35,518 bases of DNA from Magnetococcales bacterium (lineage in GTDB: Bacteria; Pseudomonadota; Magnetococcia; Magnetococcales; DC0425bin3): NCBI GenBank assembly GCA_015228935.1, contig JADGCO010000045.1, positions 1 through 35,518 on the forward strand, given 5' to 3'. A program made the translations under genes and the position numbers. Of this stretch, positions 8,523-16,016 are shown one piece after another. Under the pieces are notes generated by a model, which was given only the letters and a program-made list of their open reading frames with translations, did no database searches and had not been told where the DNA came from. Position 1 is the stretch's first letter, and every line of letters starts with the position of its first letter.

Positions 8523-9548
8523 ATGTCTTCATATTCAGTACTGACAACCCAGACCAAATCAATCCGGGGCGATTTTTTCAAGATGGTGCCCCTGTTGTTT
8601 TTTTGTTTTTTATTGCTGTTTCTGAACATGTTTGAAGATACCAGTCACCGCCTTGGTGGTGTCGTTGATGCCCAAACCACAATTCTTGACCAGATGAATG
8701 TTCGGACCATTTCTTCCCATATATCCGGACTTGAAGAAAGAAAAAAGCTGCGTTGGCTTTATAAATCAATTGAATTCAACATATACAAAAAAATTGACCA
8801 TACCCTGGGCAACAAGGCCGTGCGCTTGGCATTTGATTTACATTATTCCTTGCACCTGCTGGCATCACTTGTTTTTTGTATCCTGATCAGCCTGCATGGC
8901 CAGTCCAGACCCGGATTTGACCAGGTCGTGGTTGCCGTCTCTGCTTATCTGTTGATTTATTATTATGTTTTCAGCATCGACGGTTACCGGGAAAATTACA
9001 CCTACATTGAACTGACAGCCATCAGCATGGCCCTTTATGCCAGTCTGGAAAAAAAGATAGCCTTGTTTTTGTTCGCCGTTTTTTTGGGTGTTGCCAATCG
9101 TGAAACCGGGATCGTCATGGGACTCATATATCCCCTGCTCAATTGGCAAAAAGAATCCGCAAAAAAAATGGTTTTTTTCATCCTGTTCGGCCCCCTGCTG
9201 CTTGTCACGCTCAACCTTGATTTGTTCATGCAAAAAAATTTTTACAATCTGGCCTTGTTCATCAGCAAGGAAACATCCTCAGGCCCGAGCCTGTTTCATC
9301 TATCCAGCATTCCACCTGGAACCGGAATCATCATGGCACTCAAATACGGGGTCTTTTTTGCGCCCCTATCAATTTTTTTGCCCGGATTGCTGAGATCGGA
9401 TACCGGAAAAAAATGGATATTGATTTTCTTGTTGTATGTTGCCGTGATCGCACTGGGCAGTTATCTGGGTAATTATTTCCTGCTCAATCTGTTGATTCCT
9501 TTTTATATTTACGGGGTCGGCCTGACCTTGAATAATGCAGAAAGGTAA
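8523..9548 (+). CDS. Multi-pass membrane protein, possibly GT-C glycosyltransferase-like
   Basis: Unrecognised 341-residue integral membrane protein. It has a hydrophobic segment at about 21-37 and a long non-cytoplasmic-looking loop (38-105), then at least six more hydrophobic segments (LHLLASLVFCILISL, VVVAVSAYLLIYYYVF, IALFLFAVFLGVA, MVFFILFGPLLLVTLNL, ALKYGVFFAPLSIFLPGLL, ILIFLLYVAVIALGSYL). NRETG at the end of one helix and the general layout recall GT-C mannosyltransferase-like proteins, but the N-terminal loop lacks an obvious catalytic DxD, so activity is not shown. The gene is visibly richer in A and T runs than its neighbours, consistent with acquisition. Start ATG 8523; no good Shine-Dalgarno. 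Confidence 0.65.
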   Translation: MSSYSVLTTQTKSIRGDFFKMVPLLFFCFLLLFLNMFEDTSHRLGGVVDAQTTILDQMNVRTISSHISGLEERKKLRWLYKSIEFNIYKKIDHTLGNKAVRLAFDLHYSLHLLASLVFCILISLHGQSRPGFDQVVVAVSAYLLIYYYVFSIDGYRENYTYIELTAISMALYASLEKKIALFLFAVFLGVANRETGIVMGLIYPLLNWQKESAKKMVFFILFGPLLLVTLNLDLFMQKNFYNLALFISKETSSGPSLFHLSSIPPGTGIIMALKYGVFFAPLSIFLPGLLRSDTGKKWILIFLLYVAVIALGSYLGNYFLLNLLIPFYIYGVGLTLNNAER

Positions 9549-9570
9549 CTATTCAGCTTCCCCAAAAAAA

Positions 9571-9660
9571 TAACGTTTGAAAAACTGGGATGGAGGTCCA
9601 GGAGGAAGGGCTATGCCCTTCCTCCTGGCGGGTTTTGGGGCGGAGCCCCAACAAAGTCTT
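9571..9660 (+). repeat. Dispersed double-hairpin element, copy 3 (most complete)
   Basis: Begins with AACGTTTGAAAAACTGGGAT as in the other copies. A perfect 14-bp stem follows: CCAGGAGGAAGGGC (9598-9611), TAT loop, GCCCTTCCTCCTGG (9615-9628). A second hairpin is TGGGGC (9636-9641), GGA, GCCCCA (9645-9650). It lies between a membrane-protein gene and the GT2 gene and could terminate transcription or stabilise mRNA ends, though only a short T run follows. Confidence 0.75.
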
Positions 9661-9774
9661 TCATATCAACCCTTTTTTTGCAATGGTTCCGGATAGATAC
9701 GCAGAAAGTAGATTTTCTGACGGCGCAAGGCCAATGGTTCCGTAATTTTCAACAGCCAACAGGAAATGGACAAC

Positions 9775-10500
9775 ATGATCCGCTACTCGCTGGTGATTCC
9801 CTGCTACAATGAAGCGGCCAACCTGCCCCTGTTGATTGATCGCTGCCAAAAACACCTGACCCGACCCGATCTGGAGGTGATTCTGGTGGACAATGGCTCG
9901 ACGGATGACTCTCCCAACCTGTTGCAACGCTTGCCGGGTGATGGGGGCCTGATTCGGTCGATCCGGGTTCCGGTCAATCAGGGATACGGCTTCGGAATCC
10001 TGTCCGGTCTGCGGGCCGCCAAGGGAGAGATTCTGGCCTGGACCCATGCAGACCTGCAAACCGATCCGGCGGATATTCTCAGGGCACTCGATCTTTATGC
10101 CCGGGAAGCAAATCCTGAACGCCTGTTCGTCAAGGGCCGCCGTTCCGGGCGTCCTTGGGGGGATGTCGTGTTTACCCTGGGCATGAGCCTTTTTGAAACC
10201 CTGTTGTTGCGGCATCTGTTCTGGGACATCAACGCCCAGCCGACCCTTTTTTCCCGTGCGCATTTTCAAACCTGGGTGGATCCTCCCCACGATTTTTCCC
10301 TGGATCTCTACGCCTATCATCAGGCCAGAACCGCCGGCTTGCAAATCCGGCGCTTTCCTGTCATCTTCGGCAAGCGGGCGCACGGCATTTCGCACTGGAA
10401 TATCAACTGGCGCAGCAAGGTCAAATTCATCAAACGCACCGTCGCCTTCAGTCTGCAATTGCGACAGCGTATTCGGGTCAGTCAAACTGTTCCCAGATAA
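9775..10500 (+). CDS. Family 2 glycosyltransferase (polyprenyl-phosphate glycosyltransferase type)
   Basis: A 241-residue cytoplasmic GT2 (GT-A fold) enzyme that should transfer a sugar from a nucleotide donor, probably to a lipid-phosphate carrier in view of the GtrA neighbour. Typical motifs are LVIPCYNEAANLP near the N-terminus, VILVDNGSTDDS, NQGYGFGILSGLRAAKGE and THADLQTDP with Asp 93 in the DxD-like position. No transmembrane tail is present, unlike many DPM1-like enzymes. I chose ATG 9775 because AGGA (9761-9764) is ten bases upstream; ATG 9766 is too close to it. Upstream sequence 9661-9765 has CAATGGTTCCG twice, 51 bp apart, and a small CAGAAA/TTTCTG hairpin at 9702-9719. Confidence 0.85.
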   Translation: MIRYSLVIPCYNEAANLPLLIDRCQKHLTRPDLEVILVDNGSTDDSPNLLQRLPGDGGLIRSIRVPVNQGYGFGILSGLRAAKGEILAWTHADLQTDPADILRALDLYAREANPERLFVKGRRSGRPWGDVVFTLGMSLFETLLLRHLFWDINAQPTLFSRAHFQTWVDPPHDFSLDLYAYHQARTAGLQIRRFPVIFGKRAHGISHWNINWRSKVKFIKRTVAFSLQLRQRIRVSQTVPR

Positions 10501-10643
10501 AAAGCCTGGAGAACAGGTCGGCCACAGTAATTCCAGATATGAAGCCAGGGGCACAGGCTGGTCACAGGGATTCCAGGTATAAAGCCAGGGGCACAGGCTG
10601 GTCACAGTAACTCCAGGTGAAAAGCCTGGGGAATGGGCTGCCG
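10493..10643 (+). repeat. 40-bp tandem repeat after the GT2 gene
   Basis: CCAG(A/G)T(A/G)... AAGCC(T/A)GG recurs with an exact 40-bp period at 10493, 10533, 10573 and 10613 (last copy partial). The first copy contains the GT2 stop codon. The unit is not a multiple of three and holds no obvious coding sequence. Confidence 0.85.
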
Positions 10644-10691
10644 GTTTGGGAATCCTGGAAAAATCAACCGGGTCAGGGAAGGCACAAAAGC

Positions 10692-11279
10692 ATGATTCTG
10701 GTCCAGCATCGGATCAACACCCGGGCCGGGTTGCAGCAGGTTCCGCCCCGGTACGGCATCGAAATGGATATCCGCTCCCAGGGGAGCCATCTGGTTTTGC
10801 ACCACGATCCCTTTCAACCTGGCGAGGCCCTGACCGATTGGATCCAGGATTATCGCCATGCCCTCCTGATTCTCAACGTCAAGGAGGAGGGGTTGGAAGA
10901 GCCGGTGCTGGCCATCATGCGGGAACGCAACATTGATAATTTTTTCTTTCTGGATCAATCATTTCCTTTTTTGATGCGGACGGTGCGCCGGGGGGAGCGT
11001 CGCTGTGCGGCCCGGGTCTCGGAATTTGAATCCGTTGCTACGGCTCTCTCTCTGGCGGGTCAGATCGATTGGGTCTGGGTAGACTGTTTTACCCGTTTCC
11101 CCCTGGATCGGACGGATTATCACCGCTTGCGGGAGGCCGGTTTGCGTCTATGCCTGGTCTCCCCGGAGTTGCAGGGACGCACGGACACGCAGGAAATCAT
11201 GCAAATGCGCACTCTTTTGGATCATAACGGCATGTTCATGGATGCTGTCTGCACCAAATATCCTGACCGCTGGCAATGA
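10692..11279 (+). CDS. Glycerophosphodiester phosphodiesterase-like protein
   Basis: A 195-residue protein of the PI-PLC-like/GDPD superfamily, TIM-barrel enzymes that hydrolyse phosphodiester bonds such as glycerol-3-phosphate esters. Visible catalytic-type residues are the N-terminal VQHRIN (His-Arg), GIEMDIR (Glu/Asp metal ligands) and LVLHHDPF (second His), then LILNVKEEG. The C-terminal CTKYPDRW also resembles GDPD ends. It is shorter than a typical 240-300 residue GDPD and has no signal peptide, so it is probably cytoplasmic; the natural substrate may be a cell-envelope intermediate. ATG 10692 is supported by AGGGAAGG at 10675-10682; the longer frame runs into the tandem repeat. Its stop overlaps the next ATG by ATGA. 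Confidence 0.8.
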   Translation: MILVQHRINTRAGLQQVPPRYGIEMDIRSQGSHLVLHHDPFQPGEALTDWIQDYRHALLILNVKEEGLEEPVLAIMRERNIDNFFFLDQSFPFLMRTVRRGERRCAARVSEFESVATALSLAGQIDWVWVDCFTRFPLDRTDYHRLREAGLRLCLVSPELQGRTDTQEIMQMRTLLDHNGMFMDAVCTKYPDRWQ

Positions 11280-13363
11280 CCATCACCCCCCTCTTTCGCC
11301 ACCCTTTTTTTCTGGTCGGGATGGGTTTGCGCCTGTTGTTGATCTTTTGGGCAGAACCGTGGGTCCAATCCCACTGGTTCGTTCCCTTCCTACAGGAATT
11401 TTTGCGCCATCCAACCCTCAACCCCTGGACAACGCATCTGCTCCAGGGGGGAGATGGCATGGCCTTTCCCTATGGATTGGTCATGTTTCTGGTCTATCTT
11501 CCGGGTGTGGCCCTTGGCACGCTCCTGGATCATCTCTGGCAGATGACCGTTTTTTCTCATTGGGGATTTGCCCTCACCAATCTGGGGGTTGATCTGGCCA
11601 TCCTGTTTCTGTTGTTGCGTATTCTGGAAATCAGTGAAAGAAAAATACTGCTCTTTTACTGGCTCTCTCCCATCGTACTCTATGTCGGTTACTGGTACGG
11701 ACAGACCGACCTGGTGCCACTGGCCTTGTTGATGGCGGCATTCCTGGCTTTGCATCACAATCGTTTTCAACTGGTTGCAATCTGTCTGGCCATGAGCATT
11801 TCCGCCAAGCTCAGTTTTATCGTGGCGGTTCCCTTCTTTCTCTTCTTTTTCATCAACAATCGCCGTTATGCTGCGGTGCGCTCCCGGTTCATGACCATCC
11901 TGGGAGTTGCGCTGGTCCTGCTCAATCTGCCCCTGCTCACCTCCAGCGGGGGCATGGAAATGATCCTGAACAACCGCGAAATGGCCAAGCCGTACTGGGT
12001 ACGCATTTCCGTATCGGCAGAGGCGGATCTGTTTGTGGCTCCCCTGGTCTATCTGCTCGTTTTGTTTCATATCTGGCGGCAGGGACGCATGAACCGGGAG
12101 ATGCTGTTTTTTGCCACGGGTCTTGGCTTCATGAATCTGGTCACCCTGACCCCCTCGTCGGTGGGATGGTTTGTCTGGATCGTGCCGTTTCTGGTGGCCT
12201 GTCATGGCCAGGTCAGGGGGTGGCGGATCGACCTTTTGAGTCTTGTTTATTCAATTCTTTTTCTGATACTGGCCCCCATCAATGCCCCCGGAGCCTCTCT
12301 GCCCTGGTTGCAGATTGATTTTTCATCTCTGGGACCCGCCGTTCGGCACCTGCTGGGTGAGCGGGGGGTCAGTCTCATCCAGACCGGCCTGACCGGCGTG
12401 GGGGCGATTCTGGGCTGGTGGATGTTTGCGCGGGGGATCGTGCGCGACACCTACTCCCGCCTGACCCGCAAGCCCCTGGTCATCGGTATCTCCGGGGATT
12501 CCGGCAGTGGCAAGGATTATCTGGCCCACGCCATGGCCCATCTCTTTGGCAACGTGTCGGTGGTGGAAATATCCGGAGATGATTACCATCTCTGGGACCG
12601 CTACGCCCCCATGTGGAAGGCGTTGACCCACCTGAACCCCAAGGCCAACGACCTGAAAAAATTTCACCACGATCTGGAATCCCTGGTGGAGGGACATATC
12701 GTGCTGTGTCGGCGGTATGATCACAAAACCGGGCGCTTTTCACCTTTGACCCGGGTAGAAGGGCGGGATGTCGTCATTGCGTCTGGATTGCATGCCCTGC
12801 ATCTGCCGGAGCTTTTGGATCTCATGGATGTGCGGGTGTTTCTGGACATGGACGAGGGGTTGCGCCGTCATCTGAAAATTCAGCGCGATGTTCACAAGCG
12901 GGGGCGGTCATTCCAGGAAACCCTGGCTTCGCTGGAAAAACGTCAGCCGGATCGGGAGCGGTTCATTCTGCCGCAGGCCCGGCATGCCGATATCACTTTT
13001 CGTCTGCAACCCATTCTGCCCCTGCCCTCGGCAGATGATGCCGACTCGGCAACCTCCACCCGCCTGATCAAACTGGGCGTCACCTTGCAACGCAGCCCGT
13101 TTTATGAAGATTTATTGCGTGTCCTGATCGGTTTGCTGGGCCTGTTCCTGGAATCCGAACACGATCCGGAAACGGGTCTTTATCATCTGACCATCGAGGG
13201 ACGTCCCCTGGGCACGGAAATCCAGATGGCTGCCCGGCTGCTCATTCCGCAACTGGATGATTTGACCGGACTGGAACCCCAATGGCACGATGGCATGACC
13301 GGTTTGATGCAATTGATTGTTCTGCTCCATGCCGTTTATGTACTGAAGAAAGACAGGTCATAA
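11276..13363 (+). CDS. Fusion of a multi-pass membrane domain and a uridine-kinase-like domain
   Basis: A 695-residue two-part protein. Residues 1 to about 390 hold roughly ten hydrophobic segments with loops such as YWYGQTDLVPLALLMAAFLA that resemble GT-C polyprenol-sugar glycosyltransferases. From about residue 398 a soluble P-loop kinase domain begins: GISGDSGSGKDYLAHAMA with P-loop GDSGSGKD at 407-414, followed by VVEISGDDYHLWDRYAP, as in uridine kinase/phosphoribulokinase. An Asp occupies the Walker A position usually held by Thr or Ser, an exchange also seen in some nucleotide-kinase-like families. Residues about 600-695 form a further uncharacterised domain. ATG 11276 overlaps the upstream stop, so the gene is probably translationally coupled. 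Substrate unknown; a lipid-carrier or sugar kinase is plausible. Confidence 0.75.
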   Translation: MTITPLFRHPFFLVGMGLRLLLIFWAEPWVQSHWFVPFLQEFLRHPTLNPWTTHLLQGGDGMAFPYGLVMFLVYLPGVALGTLLDHLWQMTVFSHWGFALTNLGVDLAILFLLLRILEISERKILLFYWLSPIVLYVGYWYGQTDLVPLALLMAAFLALHHNRFQLVAICLAMSISAKLSFIVAVPFFLFFFINNRRYAAVRSRFMTILGVALVLLNLPLLTSSGGMEMILNNREMAKPYWVRISVSAEADLFVAPLVYLLVLFHIWRQGRMNREMLFFATGLGFMNLVTLTPSSVGWFVWIVPFLVACHGQVRGWRIDLLSLVYSILFLILAPINAPGASLPWLQIDFSSLGPAVRHLLGERGVSLIQTGLTGVGAILGWWMFARGIVRDTYSRLTRKPLVIGISGDSGSGKDYLAHAMAHLFGNVSVVEISGDDYHLWDRYAPMWKALTHLNPKANDLKKFHHDLESLVEGHIVLCRRYDHKTGRFSPLTRVEGRDVVIASGLHALHLPELLDLMDVRVFLDMDEGLRRHLKIQRDVHKRGRSFQETLASLEKRQPDRERFILPQARHADITFRLQPILPLPSADDADSATSTRLIKLGVTLQRSPFYEDLLRVLIGLLGLFLESEHDPETGLYHLTIEGRPLGTEIQMAARLLIPQLDDLTGLEPQWHDGMTGLMQLIVLLHAVYVLKKDRS

Positions 13364-13367
13364 AAAC

Positions 13368-14135
13368 ATGTCCCTGAAGGAAATCAACTCCCATCCGTTC
13401 GCCCAGCCACCCAGGGCGGTCATTTTCGACACCGACAACACCCTGTATGCCTATCGACCGGCCCATGAAAAAGGGATGGCGGTGGTGCGCGACAAGGCCT
13501 GTCGCATGTTCGGTCTGACCCCTGACAGCTTTGACGCGCATTTTGCCAGGGCACGCCAGGAGGTCAAGGAGCGTCTGGGCGAGGTGGCTTCCAGTCACAG
13601 CCGTCTGCTCTATTTTCAACGATTCATCGAGCTGGTCGGTTTCCGGACGCAGATCATTGCCTCCCTCGATCTGGCCCAGACCTATTGGAGTACTTTTTTG
13701 ATGACCAGCCGGCTCTTTCCGGATGTGGAAGAGTTTCTCCTGGATTTGACCCGGGCCGGTATTCTGCGGGCGGTGGTCACCGATCTGAATACCGAAATTC
13801 AGTTTCGCAAGCTGGTCTATTTCGGCCTGGACAACCGGTTTGATTTCATCATCACCTCGGAAGAGGCCGGTCGGGACAAACCCGATCCGTTGCCTTTCCA
13901 ACTGGCCCTTGCCAAACTGGATCTCCGTCCCGAAGAGACCTGGATGATCGGGGATCATCTGCAAAAAGACATTCAGGGTGCCCGGTCATTGGGGATGGTC
14001 ACGTTGCAAAAACGGCATGCCGGGGTGGAGGTTGGCCAGGGAAGTGCCCAGGCGGATGTGATTTTTGATCATTTCGGTGAGTTGCGGGAATTTTTCGGTC
14101 TCCTCCAGCAAAAGCGCTGGGCCAAAACCGGTTGA
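13368..14135 (+). CDS. HAD-superfamily hydrolase (phosphatase)
   Basis: A 255-residue HAD-family enzyme with all four motifs: nucleophile VIFDTDNTLYAY (DxDxT), motif II VVTDLNT, motif III Lys in GRDKPDPLPF and motif IV MIGDHLQKDIQGARSLG. A helical cap lies between motifs I and II, as in subfamily IA (phosphoglycolate phosphatase/YjjG-like). It is probably a cytoplasmic small-molecule phosphatase. It starts four bases after the kinase fusion, so a kinase, a phosphodiesterase and a phosphatase are encoded side by side, suggesting phosphorylated intermediates in the same envelope pathway. The specific substrate cannot be read from sequence. Confidence 0.85.
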   Translation: MSLKEINSHPFAQPPRAVIFDTDNTLYAYRPAHEKGMAVVRDKACRMFGLTPDSFDAHFARARQEVKERLGEVASSHSRLLYFQRFIELVGFRTQIIASLDLAQTYWSTFLMTSRLFPDVEEFLLDLTRAGILRAVVTDLNTEIQFRKLVYFGLDNRFDFIITSEEAGRDKPDPLPFQLALAKLDLRPEETWMIGDHLQKDIQGARSLGMVTLQKRHAGVEVGQGSAQADVIFDHFGELREFFGLLQQKRWAKTG

Positions 14136-14151
14136 ACAGGAAAAGCAGGAT

Positions 14152-14574
14152 ATGAGTTCTGGCAATATGGACCAACTCGACCTGACACCACTGGAAAACG
14201 CCGTCCAACGACTTGACGAAGGGTTGGCCCGCCACCAGCGCGACACGACCGACACACTGATACGTGACGGTCTGATTCAAAGATTTGAATTTGTTTATGA
14301 AATCAGCCATAAAATCCTGAGACGCCACCTGGAAAGGATCTCTCCCTCCCCGGAACAATTCGCTGGCATGGCCTTCGCTGACCTCATTCGTACCGGCAAC
14401 GAGCATGGCCTGCTGCTGGGGGATTGGGGGGACTGGAAGAGTTATCGGGAAAGACGTGGGAAAGCCAGTCATACCTATAACGAAGAGATGGCCAATGACG
14501 TTGTCCAGCACATTCCTGCCTTCCTGAAAGAAGTCCGTCACCTTCTGAATCAGCTACAAGCAAAGAATATTTGA
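14152..14574 (+). CDS. hepT: HepT-like HEPN protein (HI0074 family)
   Basis: A 140-residue all-helical HEPN-domain protein of the HI0074 'nucleotidyltransferase substrate-binding' family, found as the toxin-like partner in type VII HepT/MntA modules. The RX4HXY motif is present as R102-GKAS-H107-T-Y109 within ERRGKASHTYNEE; in studied systems the R and H cut RNA and the Tyr is AMPylated by MntA. Family sequence IQRFEFVYEISHKILRRHL is also visible. ATG 14152 follows GCAGGA. It lies 16 bp after the HAD gene and five bp before the MntA-like gene, the usual pair arrangement. Toxicity is not known for this copy. Confidence 0.85.
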   Translation: MSSGNMDQLDLTPLENAVQRLDEGLARHQRDTTDTLIRDGLIQRFEFVYEISHKILRRHLERISPSPEQFAGMAFADLIRTGNEHGLLLGDWGDWKSYRERRGKASHTYNEEMANDVVQHIPAFLKEVRHLLNQLQAKNI

Positions 14575-14578
14575 CGCC

Positions 14579-14824
14579 ATGGCTGAAACCGAAAAACCCC
14601 TGCTCGATATCCGCCCGGACCACCTGCAAATCGTGCAGAATATCCTGAAAAAACATGTGCCTGACCTGGAGGTTTGGGCGTTTGGTTCCCGTGTCAAATG
14701 GACAGCCAAACCCTACTCGGATCTGGATTTGTGCGTCATATCCGATACGGCACTGGATGTTTCGGTGCTGGCTGAACTGAAGGATGATTTTTCTGAATCC
14801 GACCTGCCAAAGCAAAAAAATTGA
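14579..14824 (+). CDS. mntA: MntA-like minimal nucleotidyltransferase, apparently truncated
   Basis: An 81-residue protein of the MNT/HI0073 family, the nucleotidyltransferase antitoxin partner of HepT. The active-site motif GSX10DXD is intact (G36-S37 ... D48-L-D50 in FGSRVKWTAKPYSDLDL). The sequence follows the family up to FSESDLP at residue 77, then ends in KQKN instead of the usual PxKVDVVDW-type strand and the final 20-30 residues. That strand normally carries the third acidic residue, so catalysis may be lost. An A-rich run (CAAAAAAATTG) marks the break, but I see no family continuation in other frames downstream. Confidence 0.75.
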   Translation: MAETEKPLLDIRPDHLQIVQNILKKHVPDLEVWAFGSRVKWTAKPYSDLDLCVISDTALDVSVLAELKDDFSESDLPKQKN

Positions 14825-14864
14825 CTTCCGACATATTTTCCTCCAGTATTCACCAGTATGTGGT

Positions 14865-14891
14865 CAGGCCTTGGGCATGCCTGTTTTTTTT
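14865..14891 (+). terminator. Candidate intrinsic terminator after hepT-mntA
   Basis: CAGGC (14865-14869) pairs with GCCTG (14879-14883) across a nine-base loop and is followed by eight T residues (14884-14891). The stem is only five pairs, but the position after the pair and before the ATPase genes is right for a terminator. Confidence 0.5.
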
Positions 14892-14920
14892 GTTTCGTTT
14901 TCTTTTTTGGAATCCATGAT

Positions 14921-15883
14921 ATGGGCTTTTCGACACCCGCCAGCACCTGCCCGTTTGTCGCCGGTGGCATGATTACCGATCCCCGCCTTTTTGTCGGGCG
15001 CGAGAGCGAATTGCATTTTTTGTCGAGCCGCATGACCGGTGCCCAGGTGACCAGCGTGAATGTGTATGGTCCCCGGCGAACCGGAAAATCCTCTCTTGTG
15101 TATCATTTTTATTCCACTTGGCCAGAGATGGTTGCAGATCCGGGTAATTATGCTGTGGCCTTTCTGGACCTGAAAAACGACCCATGCCACACGTCTCCGG
15201 AATTTTATCAAAAGTTGGCGACAGCCTTGCGGGATTTGCCGACTGTGCGTGGACGACCCGATTTGGCCGACCCCTTGCGAAATATCCGGAAATATGGAGA
15301 TTTCGAGTCAGCCTTGCAGGCATGGAAAGTTCAGAAGGTTCGGCCCGTTTTTTGTCTGGATGAGTTTCAAGTGATCACCTCATCTGCCGAGTTTACCAAC
15401 GATTTCTACAATGGTCTGCGCGCCTTGTTGAATCGCAGCCTGCTCATGTTGGTGTTGGTTACCCATGATCCCTTGGGCAGGTTGCGGCAGAAAGACAATT
15501 CCACTTCGCCGTTTTTTAACCTGGGTCTTCATATTCAATTGGGTGATTTGAAGGATGATGAGGTCAAAAAGCTGCTGGCTCTTCCCTCTCCTGGTGCAGA
15601 TGCCGATTCTTCCCCTTGTTTGACCACCGACGAACAAAATCTTGCCCGGCAATGGGCAGGGAATCACCCCTACGCCTTGGCCTTGGCCGCCAAAACTCTT
15701 TTTCATCTCCGACATGCGGGAAGCATGGAAAAGGCTCGGCAATCCTTTGTTCGGGAAATCAGCAATGTTTCCAGCATGAGTGCATGGTGGCGTATCTCTC
15801 ATTTGCCAATATTGAACGAAATATTTTTATTGATGAAACGGGTTGGAACGTCTGCCTTTCCTGCTGGCAATGCCTCAAAATAA
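14921..15883 (+). CDS. STAND-type P-loop ATPase, paralogue 1 (no membrane tail)
   Basis: A 320-residue AAA/STAND-like ATPase of unknown function. It has N-terminal CPFVAGGMI, an FVGRESEL entry motif, Walker A GPRRTGKSS (50-58), Walker B CLDEF with Asp 147, and a GNHPYALALAA motif from about residue 247, the Gly-x-His-Pro signature of STAND NTPases. It is clearly paralogous to the gene at 16017 over almost its whole length. Where that paralogue continues into a transmembrane helix, this copy ends soon after the shared WWRI(S/C)(H/N)LPI. I use ATG 14921 because the N-terminus then aligns with the paralogue (both have CPFV at residues 10-13). No strong ribosome binding site is seen. Confidence 0.75.
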   Translation: MGFSTPASTCPFVAGGMITDPRLFVGRESELHFLSSRMTGAQVTSVNVYGPRRTGKSSLVYHFYSTWPEMVADPGNYAVAFLDLKNDPCHTSPEFYQKLATALRDLPTVRGRPDLADPLRNIRKYGDFESALQAWKVQKVRPVFCLDEFQVITSSAEFTNDFYNGLRALLNRSLLMLVLVTHDPLGRLRQKDNSTSPFFNLGLHIQLGDLKDDEVKKLLALPSPGADADSSPCLTTDEQNLARQWAGNHPYALALAAKTLFHLRHAGSMEKARQSFVREISNVSSMSAWWRISHLPILNEIFLLMKRVGTSAFPAGNASK

Positions 15884-15888
15884 ATTTC

Positions 15889-15959
15889 CGCACTTTCCAT
15901 GAATTTTGGGTCTGTTTTTTATTTAAAAATTATATTTGATGTTTAATTATGAAAGTGCG
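15889..15959. promoter_or_regulatory. AT-rich interval with a 9-bp inverted repeat between the ATPase paralogues
   Basis: CGCACTTTC (15889-15897) is the exact reverse complement of GAAAGTGCG (15951-15959), enclosing about 53 very A/T-rich bases. It lies between the two ATPase paralogues. It could be an operator, a recombination trace or a long-loop hairpin; nothing in the window decides. Confidence 0.4.
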
Positions 15960-16016
15960 TTACGTCAAGATTGAATCTTTCAGGAGACAGACATAACATG
16001 TCATGGGAATCTTGCG

